From contig JAJFGF010000015.1 in the NCBI GenBank assembly GCA_021776245.1, forward strand, positions 1 through 45,122: 45,122 bases of DNA, read 5' to 3'. The stretch comes from Hyphococcus sp. GTDB taxonomy: Bacteria > Pseudomonadota > Alphaproteobacteria > Caulobacterales > Parvularculaceae. Under the pieces are notes generated by a model. The model ran no database searches, was not told the DNA's origin, and was given only the letters and a program-made list of their open reading frames with translations. Positions 7,159 to 14,941 of the stretch are shown in pieces; positions within the stretch are counted from its first letter, which is position 1, and each line of letters opens with the position of its first letter. The position numbers and the translations under genes were made by a program.

Positions 7159-8014
7159 ACAACCAAAAAACCTGGCCGCCTCGGTACGGCAACGCCTTCT
7201 CAATCTCGCCCGGGAGGAAGAGCGTATATTTCAGGTGGTGCTGGTCGCCTTTGGCCTGGAACGGCTGATCTACAGACTTTCAATTTCAAAATACCGAAAT
7301 GATTTTGTGCTGAAGGGCGGCATGCTGGTGACGCTCTGGACAAATGATCCGGGGCGTTTCACGCGCGATGTGGATTTTCTCGCCTTTGGAGAGGAAGATG
7401 AGGGCCGCCTTAAAACGACGTTTGCGGATATACTCGCGATCGATGCGCGTGACGGGCTTGTTTTCGACATCGCCAACCTGACGGCGGCGGCGATCCGTGA
7501 AGATCAGGTTTATGGCGGCATGCGTCTCCGAACGACTGCGTATCTCGGCAAAACTCAAATTCCGATCATGATGGATATCGGTTTCGGCGACGCGCTGGGC
7601 GACCCGAAACATGAATTGGACTATGGGTCCTTGCTTGATATGCCCGCGGCCAATATCAGGGCTTATTCTCCGGCGACGGTGATTGCAGAAAAATTCGAGG
7701 CCGTGGTTGATCTCGGCCTTGCGAATGGGCGGATGAAAGATTTCTACGATCTTTGGGCCGTCCCAAAGGCTGTCGAGATCAGCCCTGATGAACTCGCCGA
7801 CGCCATCAAGACAACATTTACGCGGCGCGAGACGGCAATTCCAACGGAATGTCCCGCAGGACTGTCTTCGGATTTCGCGGAGGACGCTGACAAGGTCGCC
7901 CAATGGGCCGCCTATTCCGGGTCTACCGATCTCGAAGGCGTTTCGCTATCCGAGGTCACGACCGAAATATGGGAACGACTGGCGCCAGTTTGCGCGCGAG
8001 CCGGAAAAATCTGA
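7151..8014 (+). CDS. AbiEii/AbiGii-type nucleotidyltransferase toxin (pair 1)
   Basis: A 287-residue protein with the nucleotidyltransferase signature of AbiEii toxins: FVLKGGMLVTLW, then R.TRDVDFLAF with D73 and D75 as metal ligands, and later MKDFYDLWAV near residue 195. AbiEii toxins of this fold modify RNA targets with nucleotides and halt growth or abort phage infection; the target here is unknown. Translation is coupled to the antitoxin gene by an eight-base overlap. Length and motifs look intact. Confidence 0.88.
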   Translation: MAEQPKNLAASVRQRLLNLAREEERIFQVVLVAFGLERLIYRLSISKYRNDFVLKGGMLVTLWTNDPGRFTRDVDFLAFGEEDEGRLKTTFADILAIDARDGLVFDIANLTAAAIREDQVYGGMRLRTTAYLGKTQIPIMMDIGFGDALGDPKHELDYGSLLDMPAANIRAYSPATVIAEKFEAVVDLGLANGRMKDFYDLWAVPKAVEISPDELADAIKTTFTRRETAIPTECPAGLSSDFAEDADKVAQWAAYSGSTDLEGVSLSEVTTEIWERLAPVCARAGKI

Positions 8015-8172
8015 CCTCCGGCGGCCAGCGAAACGAAAAGCAGATCGAAACCGGGCAGGTAATGCAGACAACCTCGGAAAAGTTCCGCAGCATCAGTTTT
8101 ACAGCCATGTTGTCCGTGCCGCTTTAGGGATTTTCGCACTTCGTTTGTCACATCGTTTAGTCGCCGATTTTT

Positions 8173-8216
8173 CTATAACAAAATGCGATAAATGCGAGTC
8201 AGGCATTTTGCTATAG
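8173..8216. repeat. 14-base inverted repeat, 13 of 14 paired
   Basis: CTATAACAAAATGC (8173-8186) and GCATTTTGCTATAG (8203-8216) are complementary at 13 of 14 positions around a 16-base spacer. It lies in the segment present in copy B but not copy A of the repeated element, so it may belong to a small inserted sequence. It could also act as a weak terminator for the AbiE operon or as an operator. Confidence 0.5.
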
Positions 8217-8257
8217 TTCTTGTTGGCCGCGCGCTCGGCAGTTTCTGCCTCACTAAC

Positions 8258-8282
8258 GCGAAAACCGGTTCCCACTTTTCGC
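8258..8282. repeat. Short intergenic palindrome, alphaproteobacterial style
   Basis: GCGAAAA (8258-8264) and TTTTCGC (8276-8282) flank a CCGGTTCCCAC core. Sequences like this recur between genes in many alphaproteobacteria, to my recollection; a database comparison would be needed to confirm it. Confidence 0.4.
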
Positions 8283-8299
8283 TCGGCGCTCCAGGCGCT

Positions 8300-8327
8300 T
8301 TGCGTCTGTCTTTATTTCATGTATAGT
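8300..8327 (+). promoter_or_regulatory. Promoter of repeated element, copy B
   Basis: TTGCGT (8300-8305) and TATAGT (8322-8327) with a 16-base spacer, matching copy A position for position. The expected start at about 8334 coincides with the first base of the leader hairpin at 8335. Confidence 0.6.
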
Positions 8328-8383
8328 TTGACTGCAGCCGCATCATGCGGTTGTGGGGCGTGGAATCCCCTGAAAGACGCATA

Positions 8384-8482
8384 ATGTTTCGCACAAAGTC
8401 TCAGCGACGATGTTTTCGACTGCGGTCTTATGGACCGGGTGGCGTGAAACAGGGCAAGGCGGTTTCCGTATTGTCTAAATAG
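8384..8482 (+). CDS. 32-residue basic small protein, copy B of a duplicated pair
   Basis: ATG at 8384, TAG at 8480-8482; same length and frame as the copy at 6271. It starts MFRTK and keeps FRLRSYGPG, VKQG and AVS. Residues differ mainly at positions 6, 10, 20, 25, 29 and 31. The ribosome site (GAAAGA, six bases before the ATG) is weaker than GAAGGA of copy A. It lies 120 bases upstream of the MalT-like regulator gene. A regulatory leader peptide is one reading; a small basic toxin or RNA-binding peptide is another. No named family is recognised. Confidence 0.5.
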   Translation: MFRTKSQRRCFRLRSYGPGGVKQGKAVSVLSK

Positions 8483-8541
8483 CGCGCCTGTATTCTTTCA
8501 CAGGTTCCAACACCCGGTCCACCAGACCGGCCGCCCCTCGG

Positions 8542-8580
8542 TTATGCGGCGGCGCGTTTTTGATCGCGCCGCCTGCATAA
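8542..8580 (+). terminator. Very stable hairpin between copy B and the MalT-like gene
   Basis: TTATGC plus GGCGGCGCG (8542-8556) pairs with CGCGCCGCC plus GCATAA (8565-8580) with one bulged base and a TTTTTGAT loop. No T-run follows on the plus strand, so it is either an unusual terminator or a leader structure for the downstream gene. Confidence 0.4.
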
Positions 8581-8602
8581 AGCATCGGAGTGCGACCATG
8601 AG

Positions 8603-11458
8603 GTGCAACAGGACATGAAGAGTGAAGCATTGGCGTTTCCGCCTGAAACGGCACGCCCAGAACCGGCGCCCCCAGAACCGGCGCAGAGTGTCGATGCAAG
8701 TTTTAATTCCTCCGCAAGCGGCAGCGCCGCTGTGGGCTTGCCGAGCCATATTATACGCACGGGACTGTTGCGCCGGCTGGAAGCGGCGCTGCGCAAAAAA
8801 CTCGTTCTTGTGACAGCGCCCGCCGGTTACGGCAAATCGGTTTTGATGAAACAGCTACGCGCCGAGCTGAAAAACCGCGACTGCGACTGCGTCCGGTTGG
8901 CGCCCGCCGGCGGCGATCCCGCCGGTTTCGCGGCGGCGTTTGTTGACGCCTGCGCCGGGATCGCAACCGACGGCGACGGGCCCGAACCGCGTCACCAGAA
9001 TGAAAACGCATCGCCGGAAGCCATGCTCACCGCGCTGGCGACGTGGCTTTCGACGGCGTCCCGCGATGTTGTGATTTTTATCGACGACAATGAAGCCGCG
9101 CAAAGCGAAGAAACCGGCCGCCTTCTTAAAACGTTTCTTCGCCAGGCGCCCGATCATGTACGCATTGTCTTCGCGGCGCGGACCGAGCCCGCCTGCGGCG
9201 CCGCCAAAATGCGCCTTGACGGAGCGCTCGGCGAATTCATTCGGGACGATCTTGCATTCACGCCGGCTGAGACCCGTGGGCTTTTCCTGAAAGAAGGGCT
9301 TTCACCCGACGCCGCCGGGGGTCTCACGGCGAAATGTCTGGGCTGGCCGGCGGCGGTCGGCCTGGCGCGGCTGTGGTTACGAGAGGATGGCGGCGCGGCG
9401 TCTCAGGCGGCGCGATTTTCCGGCGCACGTCCCATGATCGCCGCCTATATCGGCGAGGAAACGCTGGCGGAACTTCCGGCGGAGATGATTGAGTTCCTCA
9501 CGCAGGCGGCGCTTTTTGACGAAATTGACGCAGATCTCGCCAATGCGGCGCTGGCGCGCCGGGACAGCGCCGCGATGCTGGCCCGTCTCGATCATTTTGG
9601 CGGATTGGTCTTTCCGGTTCACGGTGCGCCGGGGCGATATCGGCAGCATCCTCTGCTTGCGGATTATTTTCGCGACGAGCTTTTCGAGGTTGGCGACGAC
9701 GAAATGACGGGCGCGCTGCATCAGCGCGCGGCTGCATATTTCGCGCGTTGCGGCGCGGTGCTGGAGGCGCTGGAGCACGCCGTTGAGGCTGGCGACAGGG
9801 CCAGCGACAGGGCCAGCGGCGGGGCCAGCGACGGGGCGCTGGTTGAAACGATCCTCAATAACCCGTCTTTCGGCTTCATTGCGATGACGGCGGACCGGGT
9901 CCGGTTCCGGCGTTTGATGACGCATCTCGAAGACGCCGCCCCCGGCGACGCCCGGCTCGCTCCCGGCGGCGCGCTCCGCCGCATTCTAGAAGGCCGCCCT
10001 GAAGATGCAAAAGCCCTCCTCCGGGAATCGAGAAGCCGGCGCGCGGCGCCCAAAGGGACGGCGCCCTCCGTTTACGCTGCGGCGGATACCCGCCTCATCG
10101 ATGCGCTTTATCATCTTTATACGGATTCTCCAGACGCGGCATCAGCGATTGCCGGGCTTGAAAAGGCGCGCGGCGCCGGCGCCATGGAGCACGGCCTTTA
10201 TGAGGGCGTGCTGCACGAAGCCATCGGCGTCTTTCAGTTTCGTCTCGGGCGAATATGCGAGGCCGACGACATGCTTGGCGTCGCCGCCAAAGGTTATTCA
10301 CGCGCGCCGTCGCCCGACGGAGCCGTTCGCGTTCTGCTCCATCGCGCGATGATCGCAATGATGGGCGGCGATATTGCCGGCGCGCGAGAGTTTTACGACG
10401 AGGCGCATGAGGCCTGCCGGCATTTTGCCGCCGGTAACGATCCCCTGTCGGCGGCTGTCGCCGTCATCGCGGCGGCGCTTGACTATGAGGCCGGGGAGCC
10501 GGCGAACGCGGCCGACACGCGCCCTGATGCGCGTTTTCATTCGCTCACCAGCGCGCGGCGCGCCCTTGCCGATGACGGCGAGGTCACGGTTGAGCTCATG
10601 GAAACAGCGCTCCGGATTGACGCGCGGGACGCCCTCGCCCGGCGCGGTCTCGCCGACGGTTTCGCCATTCTCGATTCAGGGATCTCGTTTGCCCGCGCGC
10701 GCCGGTTTGAACGTCTTCGAAAATCGCTCATGGTGCAGAAGGTTCACCTTGCCGCCGCCGCCGGCTGGTTGAAGGCGGCGCAGGAATTCAAGGCCGAGCT
10801 TGACCGCTCCTTCGCTACCGGGGAGACCGGGCTGAATTCGACCTTTGGCTGGCGTGAAGATGCGGAGCGGGCGTTTGCGCTCATTCGCCTGGACATCGCG
10901 CGCGGACGGGCGCCGCTTGCGCTTTCGGCCCTGGACAAGTTCGACAGGACTTTTCAGCCGGGGAACCTGAAATGGATCAAATTGAAATCCGGAACGCTGC
11001 GCGCGCTGGCGCTTGCGGGCGGCAGCGATCTCGCCGAAGCCGCTCATCTTGTCCGCGCGCTGGTCGAACAGGGCGAAGCTTTGGGCATGCGCGCGTTTTT
11101 CCTTGAGGAAGGACAAGCTGCGCGTGCGCTGCTTGATGAAGCGGCGCGACGTTTTTCCAAAACCAAAAAAGCGGAGACGTTTAACGCCGCGCTGATGAAA
11201 TGGCTGATTGCGGCGCCGGATTTTCTGCCGCCGAACCGGCGCCCCGCGGCGCCAACCCTGTCGGCGCGGCAATTGCGCATCCTCGTGCTTCTCGCGCGCG
11301 GTTTCGATCGCAATGCGATGGCAAAAGCGGAGGAAACGACAACCCATAACATCCAGTATCATCTGAAGCAGATGTTCGAGGCGTTCGGCGTTTCCAGCAG
11401 CACAGGCCTTGTCGCCGAGGCGACAAGGCTGGGGATGGTTGAGGATGGGGCGCGCTGA
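8603..11458 (+). CDS. MalT-like LuxR-family ATP-dependent transcriptional regulator (STAND ATPase)
   Basis: A 951-residue protein with the MalT architecture. Walker A is APAGYGKSVL (residues 72-81), Walker B is VVIFIDD (D161-D162), then a FAARTEP sensor region, a winged-helix with FPVHGAPGRYRQHPLLADYF, a long TPR-like helical region (about 400-860) and a C-terminal LuxR helix-turn-helix beginning LSARQLRILVLLARG near residue 887. Such proteins bind a signal, oligomerise with ATP and activate promoters; the signal is unknown. The start is ambiguous: GTG at 8603 or ATG at 8615. The gene sits between two AbiE modules and directly after the small-ORF element, so it may sense phage or cell stress, but that is inference. 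Confidence 0.85.
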   Translation: MQQDMKSEALAFPPETARPEPAPPEPAQSVDASFNSSASGSAAVGLPSHIIRTGLLRRLEAALRKKLVLVTAPAGYGKSVLMKQLRAELKNRDCDCVRLAPAGGDPAGFAAAFVDACAGIATDGDGPEPRHQNENASPEAMLTALATWLSTASRDVVIFIDDNEAAQSEETGRLLKTFLRQAPDHVRIVFAARTEPACGAAKMRLDGALGEFIRDDLAFTPAETRGLFLKEGLSPDAAGGLTAKCLGWPAAVGLARLWLREDGGAASQAARFSGARPMIAAYIGEETLAELPAEMIEFLTQAALFDEIDADLANAALARRDSAAMLARLDHFGGLVFPVHGAPGRYRQHPLLADYFRDELFEVGDDEMTGALHQRAAAYFARCGAVLEALEHAVEAGDRASDRASGGASDGALVETILNNPSFGFIAMTADRVRFRRLMTHLEDAAPGDARLAPGGALRRILEGRPEDAKALLRESRSRRAAPKGTAPSVYAAADTRLIDALYHLYTDSPDAASAIAGLEKARGAGAMEHGLYEGVLHEAIGVFQFRLGRICEADDMLGVAAKGYSRAPSPDGAVRVLLHRAMIAMMGGDIAGAREFYDEAHEACRHFAAGNDPLSAAVAVIAAALDYEAGEPANAADTRPDARFHSLTSARRALADDGEVTVELMETALRIDARDALARRGLADGFAILDSGISFARARRFERLRKSLMVQKVHLAAAAGWLKAAQEFKAELDRSFATGETGLNSTFGWREDAERAFALIRLDIARGRAPLALSALDKFDRTFQPGNLKWIKLKSGTLRALALAGGSDLAEAAHLVRALVEQGEALGMRAFFLEEGQAARALLDEAARRFSKTKKAETFNAALMKWLIAAPDFLPPNRRPAAPTLSARQLRILVLLARGFDRNAMAKAEETTTHNIQYHLKQMFEAFGVSSSTGLVAEATRLGMVEDGAR

Positions 11459-11632
11459 ACGCTGGGAATGATAAGGCAGAATTAGCCGGGCGGCGTCAAT
11501 CAAGCGTCACGGGCGGCGCGGCGCCGTTTGACCGCATGGACGCGAGCGCATCAAAACACTGATGCCGGCTTTGTGTTTTATGGATTTACAACATTATAAA
11601 CGAATATATAGCATATTTTCCAAAGTTCCTGC
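11459..11632. promoter_or_regulatory. Region upstream of AbiE pair 2 with an AT-rich near-palindrome
   Basis: GAATATAT (11602-11609) and ATATTTTC (11613-11620) pair at seven of eight positions around AGC, in an AT-rich patch that contrasts with the GC-rich surroundings. It lies just upstream of the -35 at 11633 and could be the AbiEi operator. No gene is seen here. Confidence 0.35.
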
Positions 11633-11661
11633 TTGAAATCTCTTTGAACTTTTGCTACAGT
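11633..11661 (+). promoter_or_regulatory. Promoter of AbiE pair 2, giving a nearly leaderless mRNA
   Basis: TTGAAA (11633-11638) and TACAGT (11656-11661) with a 17-base spacer. The ATG at 11669 is only seven bases beyond the -10, so transcription should begin at or next to the start codon. No Shine-Dalgarno sequence is present in that gap. Confidence 0.6.
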
Positions 11662-11668
11662 ATTCGTT

Positions 11669-12535
11669 ATGAACGAACAAAGAGAAAAACGGCTAAATTC
11701 CCTTTTGGGCGCCGTTCCGGAGGGCTTCCTCGTCGACGCCGCCTGGATGACAAAGCGGGGCATTTCACGCACGTCGATCCACGACTATGCCGCGCGCGGC
11801 TGGCTGGAGCGCGTGGGGCGCGGCGTTTATCGCCGCCCCCTGCTGGGAAGCCGGGCCCCGTGGGTGAAAACGGACTGGCGCATCGTCGTTCTATCGCTTC
11901 AACGACTGCTCGGCTATGACGTCCATGTGGGCGGCGGCACGGCGCTGCATCTTCACGGTCACATGCATTATCTGATGCTCGGCCGCGGACCGGATGTGTT
12001 CCTTTATGGCGATGATGCGCCCTCCTGGCTTTCCAAAATCCCGGCCGACGCCAGCTTCGTTCTGCGCACACGGAATCTCTTTGGCGACAATCGCGCCGGC
12101 ATAAAACATTGGGATTTCGATCTGGTCGACGAGCATTTGTCCGCCGCCAGTAATGATCGCACGCCCATGCATCCATGGACATGGCCTCTGACGCTGTCAT
12201 CGGTGGAGCGCGCAACGCTGGAACTCCTCAATGAGTTGCCAAAGCATGAAAGCTTTCACCAGGTTGACGTGACATTTCAGGGGCTGACGGATTTGCGCCC
12301 AAAACCGCTGCAGGAAATGCTTGCGGCCTGCCGCAGCATCAAAGTGAAGCGTTTATTCTTTCTGTTTGCGGATCGCCATCAGCATGGCTGGCTGAAACAT
12401 CTTGACCGGGACGCAGTTTATCTCGGGTCGGGCGACAGGCAGCTGGTTCCCGGCGGACGCTTTCATCCTTTATACAAGATCACGGTCCCGCCGGAATTTA
12501 CGCCGGAAGCTTCAGGAAAAACCGATGGCCCGTGA
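11669..12535 (+). CDS. AbiEi-type antitoxin / regulator (pair 2)
   Basis: A 288-residue protein with an N-terminal winged-helix (about residues 10-60: FLVDAAWMTKRGISRTSIHDY, then GWLERVGRGVYRRP) and a longer C-terminal region with VGGGTALHLHG and a WPLTLSSVERATLELL segment, as in the larger AbiEi group. It is only distantly like pair 1, so the two operons are not a recent duplication. The stop overlaps the AbiEii start by 11 bases. The transcript is probably leaderless (see the promoter entry). Confidence 0.8.
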   Translation: MNEQREKRLNSLLGAVPEGFLVDAAWMTKRGISRTSIHDYAARGWLERVGRGVYRRPLLGSRAPWVKTDWRIVVLSLQRLLGYDVHVGGGTALHLHGHMHYLMLGRGPDVFLYGDDAPSWLSKIPADASFVLRTRNLFGDNRAGIKHWDFDLVDEHLSAASNDRTPMHPWTWPLTLSSVERATLELLNELPKHESFHQVDVTFQGLTDLRPKPLQEMLAACRSIKVKRLFFLFADRHQHGWLKHLDRDAVYLGSGDRQLVPGGRFHPLYKITVPPEFTPEASGKTDGP

Positions 12536-13442
12536 GCAATATGAGGCCCAGGTCCGGTTGCTCATAAGGCTGCTGCCCTCCGTCGCCCGGGAAAATGTAT
12601 TCGCATTAAAGGGCGGAACCGCGATCAATCTGTTCATTCGCGATATGACGCGCCTGTCGGTTGATATTGATTTGACGTATCTGCCGATTGAAGATCGCGA
12701 AACCTCATTACGAAGGATTGATGAAGCGCTGTACCGCATTGCGGAGCACGCCTCAGGCAAACTGAGAGGCGTCGCCGTCAAACGCATTGCCGGGGGCGGT
12801 CGCGGAGACACCCGTTTACTGGCGCGGCGGGGATCCGCCGAAGTCAAGCTCGAAGTTTCGCCCGTAACGCGCGGCGTCGTTTTTCCGCCGTCGCTGATGG
12901 CGGTGACCGAGCGCGTTCAGGAAGCGTTTGGCTTTGCCGAAGCGTTCGTTGTTTCCTTTGGCGATCTCTATGGCGGCAAGATCCATGCAGCGCTCGACCG
13001 CCAACATCCGCGCGACTTGTTCGACATTAAGCTTCTCATAGAAAATGAAGGGCTTACGGACGAATTATTCCGGGCTTTCCTCATCTATATTGCATCCTCC
13101 AGCCGGCCGCCCCATGAGTTGTTGGCGCCAAATCAACGGGACTTGACGGAAGCTTACGAAAAAGAGTTTGCCGGAATGACGGCGGAGACTGTCACGCTGG
13201 AGGCGCTTGTCCAGGCCAGAACACAGCTGGTTGATTTAATCCATGTTCGGATGAACGAGCCGGCGCGACAATTTTTGCTGTCTGTACAGGCGTGCGCTCC
13301 CGATTGGGACGCAATCGCTCTGCCGGACGCATCAAAATTGCCCGCTATTCGCTGGAAGCTTCAAAATCTCATGAAACTGCGCGACGAAAACCCGGAAAAA
13401 TACCGTCAGCAATCCGATGCGCTTGCCGGTATTCTTGGTTGA
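12525..13442 (+). CDS. AbiEii/AbiGii-type nucleotidyltransferase toxin (pair 2)
   Basis: A 305-residue protein beginning MAREQYEAQ. The nucleotidyltransferase core is FALKGGTAINLF, then RLSVDIDLTYL with D47 and D49 as likely metal ligands, and HPRDLFDIKLL later. I chose the ATG at 12525 because it overlaps the antitoxin stop, as is normal; the open frame extends further upstream only inside the antitoxin gene. It is expected to inhibit growth by modifying an RNA target when unopposed. The motifs are intact. Confidence 0.87.
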   Translation: MAREQYEAQVRLLIRLLPSVARENVFALKGGTAINLFIRDMTRLSVDIDLTYLPIEDRETSLRRIDEALYRIAEHASGKLRGVAVKRIAGGGRGDTRLLARRGSAEVKLEVSPVTRGVVFPPSLMAVTERVQEAFGFAEAFVVSFGDLYGGKIHAALDRQHPRDLFDIKLLIENEGLTDELFRAFLIYIASSSRPPHELLAPNQRDLTEAYEKEFAGMTAETVTLEALVQARTQLVDLIHVRMNEPARQFLLSVQACAPDWDAIALPDASKLPAIRWKLQNLMKLRDENPEKYRQQSDALAGILG

Positions 13443-13676
13443 AAATATCGACCCGGCCCAGAAAACACTGTCACATCAGCGAGCAACCGTCTTGGGACAT
13501 CTTCAGCGCCGTGAAGACGCCGCCTGATCACCGTGGCAAAGCCGCTGGGGTCAGCGCCGGATACTAACGCTTTATAAATTGCAGCGCGAGCGCGCGCCGG
13601 TTGGCTCAAAGGCCAGGCCTTCGCTCCAGTGCGGCTCGCATCGCCGCAGCGCGGCCGGCTCATCCCTCGTTCCAGT

Positions 13677-14195
13677 TTAATGCCGCCAAAAAATATGAAC
13701 CTCTTCAAACCCGGTTTCGATGCTCAAAATATCGTTGATCTCCATATCCCGGGCCATTTTTTCGTAATCGATGTAATATTGAAGGCTCTCGGGGATTTCG
13801 GTTGTTTGTTCGGTGAGGTCCGCCGCGAAATCGGCGACGGATTGATACGCGCCCGCATAATAATCTTCCATGGCTTGCCGTGCATCATCGAGATCGCCAA
13901 AATAGTCGACAAGCTTGCCACCGAGAGCGCCATGCGCATCGATGAATTCAGCGAGCGCGCAGACAGTTTCGATGCTGGAGTATTCTTCAAGCCGGGCGCC
14001 TTCAAATCCCTCATAATCGTGGGTGGCGTATTCCTCGGCGCCCTTTTCCGGCGACGCTTTGAGCATTTCGGCGATTGCCTCCCGGATGTCTTCTTCATCC
14101 TGCAGGGCGTCGATCCAGGCGCCGTGCAGGCGCCCTGCATTATACGCCGCAAGGCACGCTACGTAGATTCTGATTTCTCCTGTTTTGTCAGTCAT
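13677..14195 (-). CDS. ardA: ArdA-family antirestriction protein
   Basis: A 172-residue acidic protein. It opens with IRIYVACLAAYNAGRLHG followed by WIDA, then THDYEGFEG, both classic ArdA signatures, and it is rich in Asp and Glu throughout. ArdA mimics B-form DNA and blocks type I restriction enzymes, protecting incoming mobile DNA. The ATG at 14195 has AGGAGGGGCAG just upstream; the frame stays open further upstream, but without motif. It is the clearest sign that this region has moved by conjugation or another transfer route. A strong hairpin lies 76-142 bases upstream. Confidence 0.9.
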   Translation of the reverse strand: MTDKTGEIRIYVACLAAYNAGRLHGAWIDALQDEEDIREAIAEMLKASPEKGAEEYATHDYEGFEGARLEEYSSIETVCALAEFIDAHGALGGKLVDYFGDLDDARQAMEDYYAGAYQSVADFAADLTEQTTEIPESLQYYIDYEKMARDMEINDILSIETGFEEVHIFWRH

Positions 14196-14219
14196 TATCC
14201 TGCCCCTCCTTTGGGCGTC

Positions 14220-14236
14220 GGTTGCGCAATGCAACC
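14220..14236 (-). repeat. Small hairpin in the ardA leader
   Basis: GGTTGC (14220-14225) and GCAACC (14231-14236) pair perfectly around GCAAT, 25-41 bases before the ardA start. It would form in the ardA mRNA leader if transcription starts further upstream. Confidence 0.4.
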
Positions 14237-14270
14237 GCTGCCCTTTGGCGAAAACGGGGTGTGCAAGCGG

Positions 14271-14337
14271 CAAGAAAAATCGACGGCGGGCGCAGGGGCG
14301 TTCGCCCCGAGCCTCGGGAGACCGTCTATTTTTCTTG
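14271..14337. promoter_or_regulatory. Large hairpin upstream of ardA (bidirectional terminator or single-strand promoter)
   Basis: CAAGAAAAATCGACGG (14271-14286) and CCGTCTATTTTTCTTG (14322-14337) pair at 15 of 16 positions around a 35-base spacer, which itself contains GGGGCG/CGCCCC (14295-14308). The outer A-run and T-run fit a bidirectional terminator. Alternatively, its place ahead of an antirestriction gene recalls the folded single-strand promoters of conjugative-plasmid leading regions. Confidence 0.5.
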
Positions 14338-14729
14338 GACCGCGCGCCGAGGGGCTGGCCCCTAAGATCTTCCGTAAAGGATTGAAGCCGCGGGGCTCTC
14401 GCGAATTTCGCAATCAACGAATATGAACGACAAAACCCGGCATCTCAATTCAATTGCCTGTTTCGGGTTTGAGCGGCAATTCGGATCACGGCTGAATCCA
14501 GCGACATCGATCACGCTTGCCGCCCAACTCAGACACCGGCGGATTGTTGTTTGTGATTTGACCGCATGGTTTGGATTTGGCGCCCGGCCTCTCAAACAGG
14601 TAATTTTCCATGGTCAAGCAGCAGGTTTTCGCATCACCTCTGGTCAGCAAGGCGATTGCTTGTTTAATCGCGGGATCGGCGTCAGAGAAGCCGGACCCCT
14701 TTGAACGCAACCGTGTTGAGACAGTACAA
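14338..14729. other. Stretch without a recognisable gene between ardA and the IS3 scar
   Basis: Short frames exist on both strands, the longest minus-strand one at 14486-14710, but none has a motif I recognise or a good ribosome site. It is probably debris at the junction of the defence zone and the copper island. Confidence 0.3.
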
Positions 14730-14885
14730 TTGGCTGAATCAAAGAAGGTTTGGAATGTCTGGGCTTATGACTTTATTCGCGACAAAATACGTGAAGGTCG
14801 TAAGTTCCGCTTGCTGACAGTAATCGATGAGTTCACCCGTGAATGCATGGCGATCAGCGTGAAGCGCCATTTGAACAGTCAGGAG
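14730..14885 (+). pseudogene. IS3-family transposase OrfB fragment
   Basis: About 50 codons match the start of the DDE integrase core of IS3 OrfB: VWNVWAYDFI, with the first catalytic Asp, and RLLTVIDEFTREC. Upstream and downstream the frame loses similarity, and the second Asp and the Glu are missing, so this is a scar rather than a working element. It marks the left edge of the copper island and is next to the broken PepSY gene. Confidence 0.8.
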
Positions 14886-14941
14886 CAAAGAACGTTACAA
14901 ACAATCGACAACCCGTTCGGCCTGAGGCTGTTACGCGTATC

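Larger units (their letters stand above)
8015..8299. other. Non-coding stretch between AbiEii and element copy B
   Basis: No gene is supported. It contains a TTTAGGGA...CTTCGTTTGTC segment (8123-8160) matching the upstream flank of copy A. After that comes a roughly 115-base segment absent from copy A, which carries a long inverted repeat (8173-8216) and a short palindrome (8258-8282). Confidence 0.4.
8300..8580 (+). repeat. Promoter/structured leader/small-ORF element, copy B
   Basis: Second diverged copy of the element at 6189-6455. Leader hairpin A is CAGCCGCA (8335-8342) with TGCGGTTG (8346-8353). Hairpin B is GGGG (8355-8358) with CCCC (8367-8370). The stem inside the frame is GGCAA (8453-8457) with TTGTC (8471-8475), continued by GCGG with CCGT. 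Hairpin D is CCTGT (8487-8491) with ACAGG (8500-8504). A perfect CCGGTC/GACCGG hairpin lies at 8514-8530. Relative to copy A, a G-C pair has become A-T in the in-frame stem and a C-G pair has become T-A in hairpin D, so pairing is retained through double changes. Confidence 0.7.

Noticed and set aside
6189-8580. The repeated element as a retron or diversity-generating element
   Set aside because: No reverse transcriptase gene lies in the window, and the structure does not resemble a known msr/msd arrangement.
10676-11503. A 275-codon minus-strand frame opposite the MalT-like gene
   Set aside because: It is antisense to a clear coding region in GC-rich DNA, where long shadow frames are common; its translation is Arg-rich and domain-free.
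14486-14710. A 74-codon minus-strand frame near the IS3 scar
   Set aside because: It could be a gene fragment, but no motif is recognised and it ends at the scar, so it is not reported as a gene.
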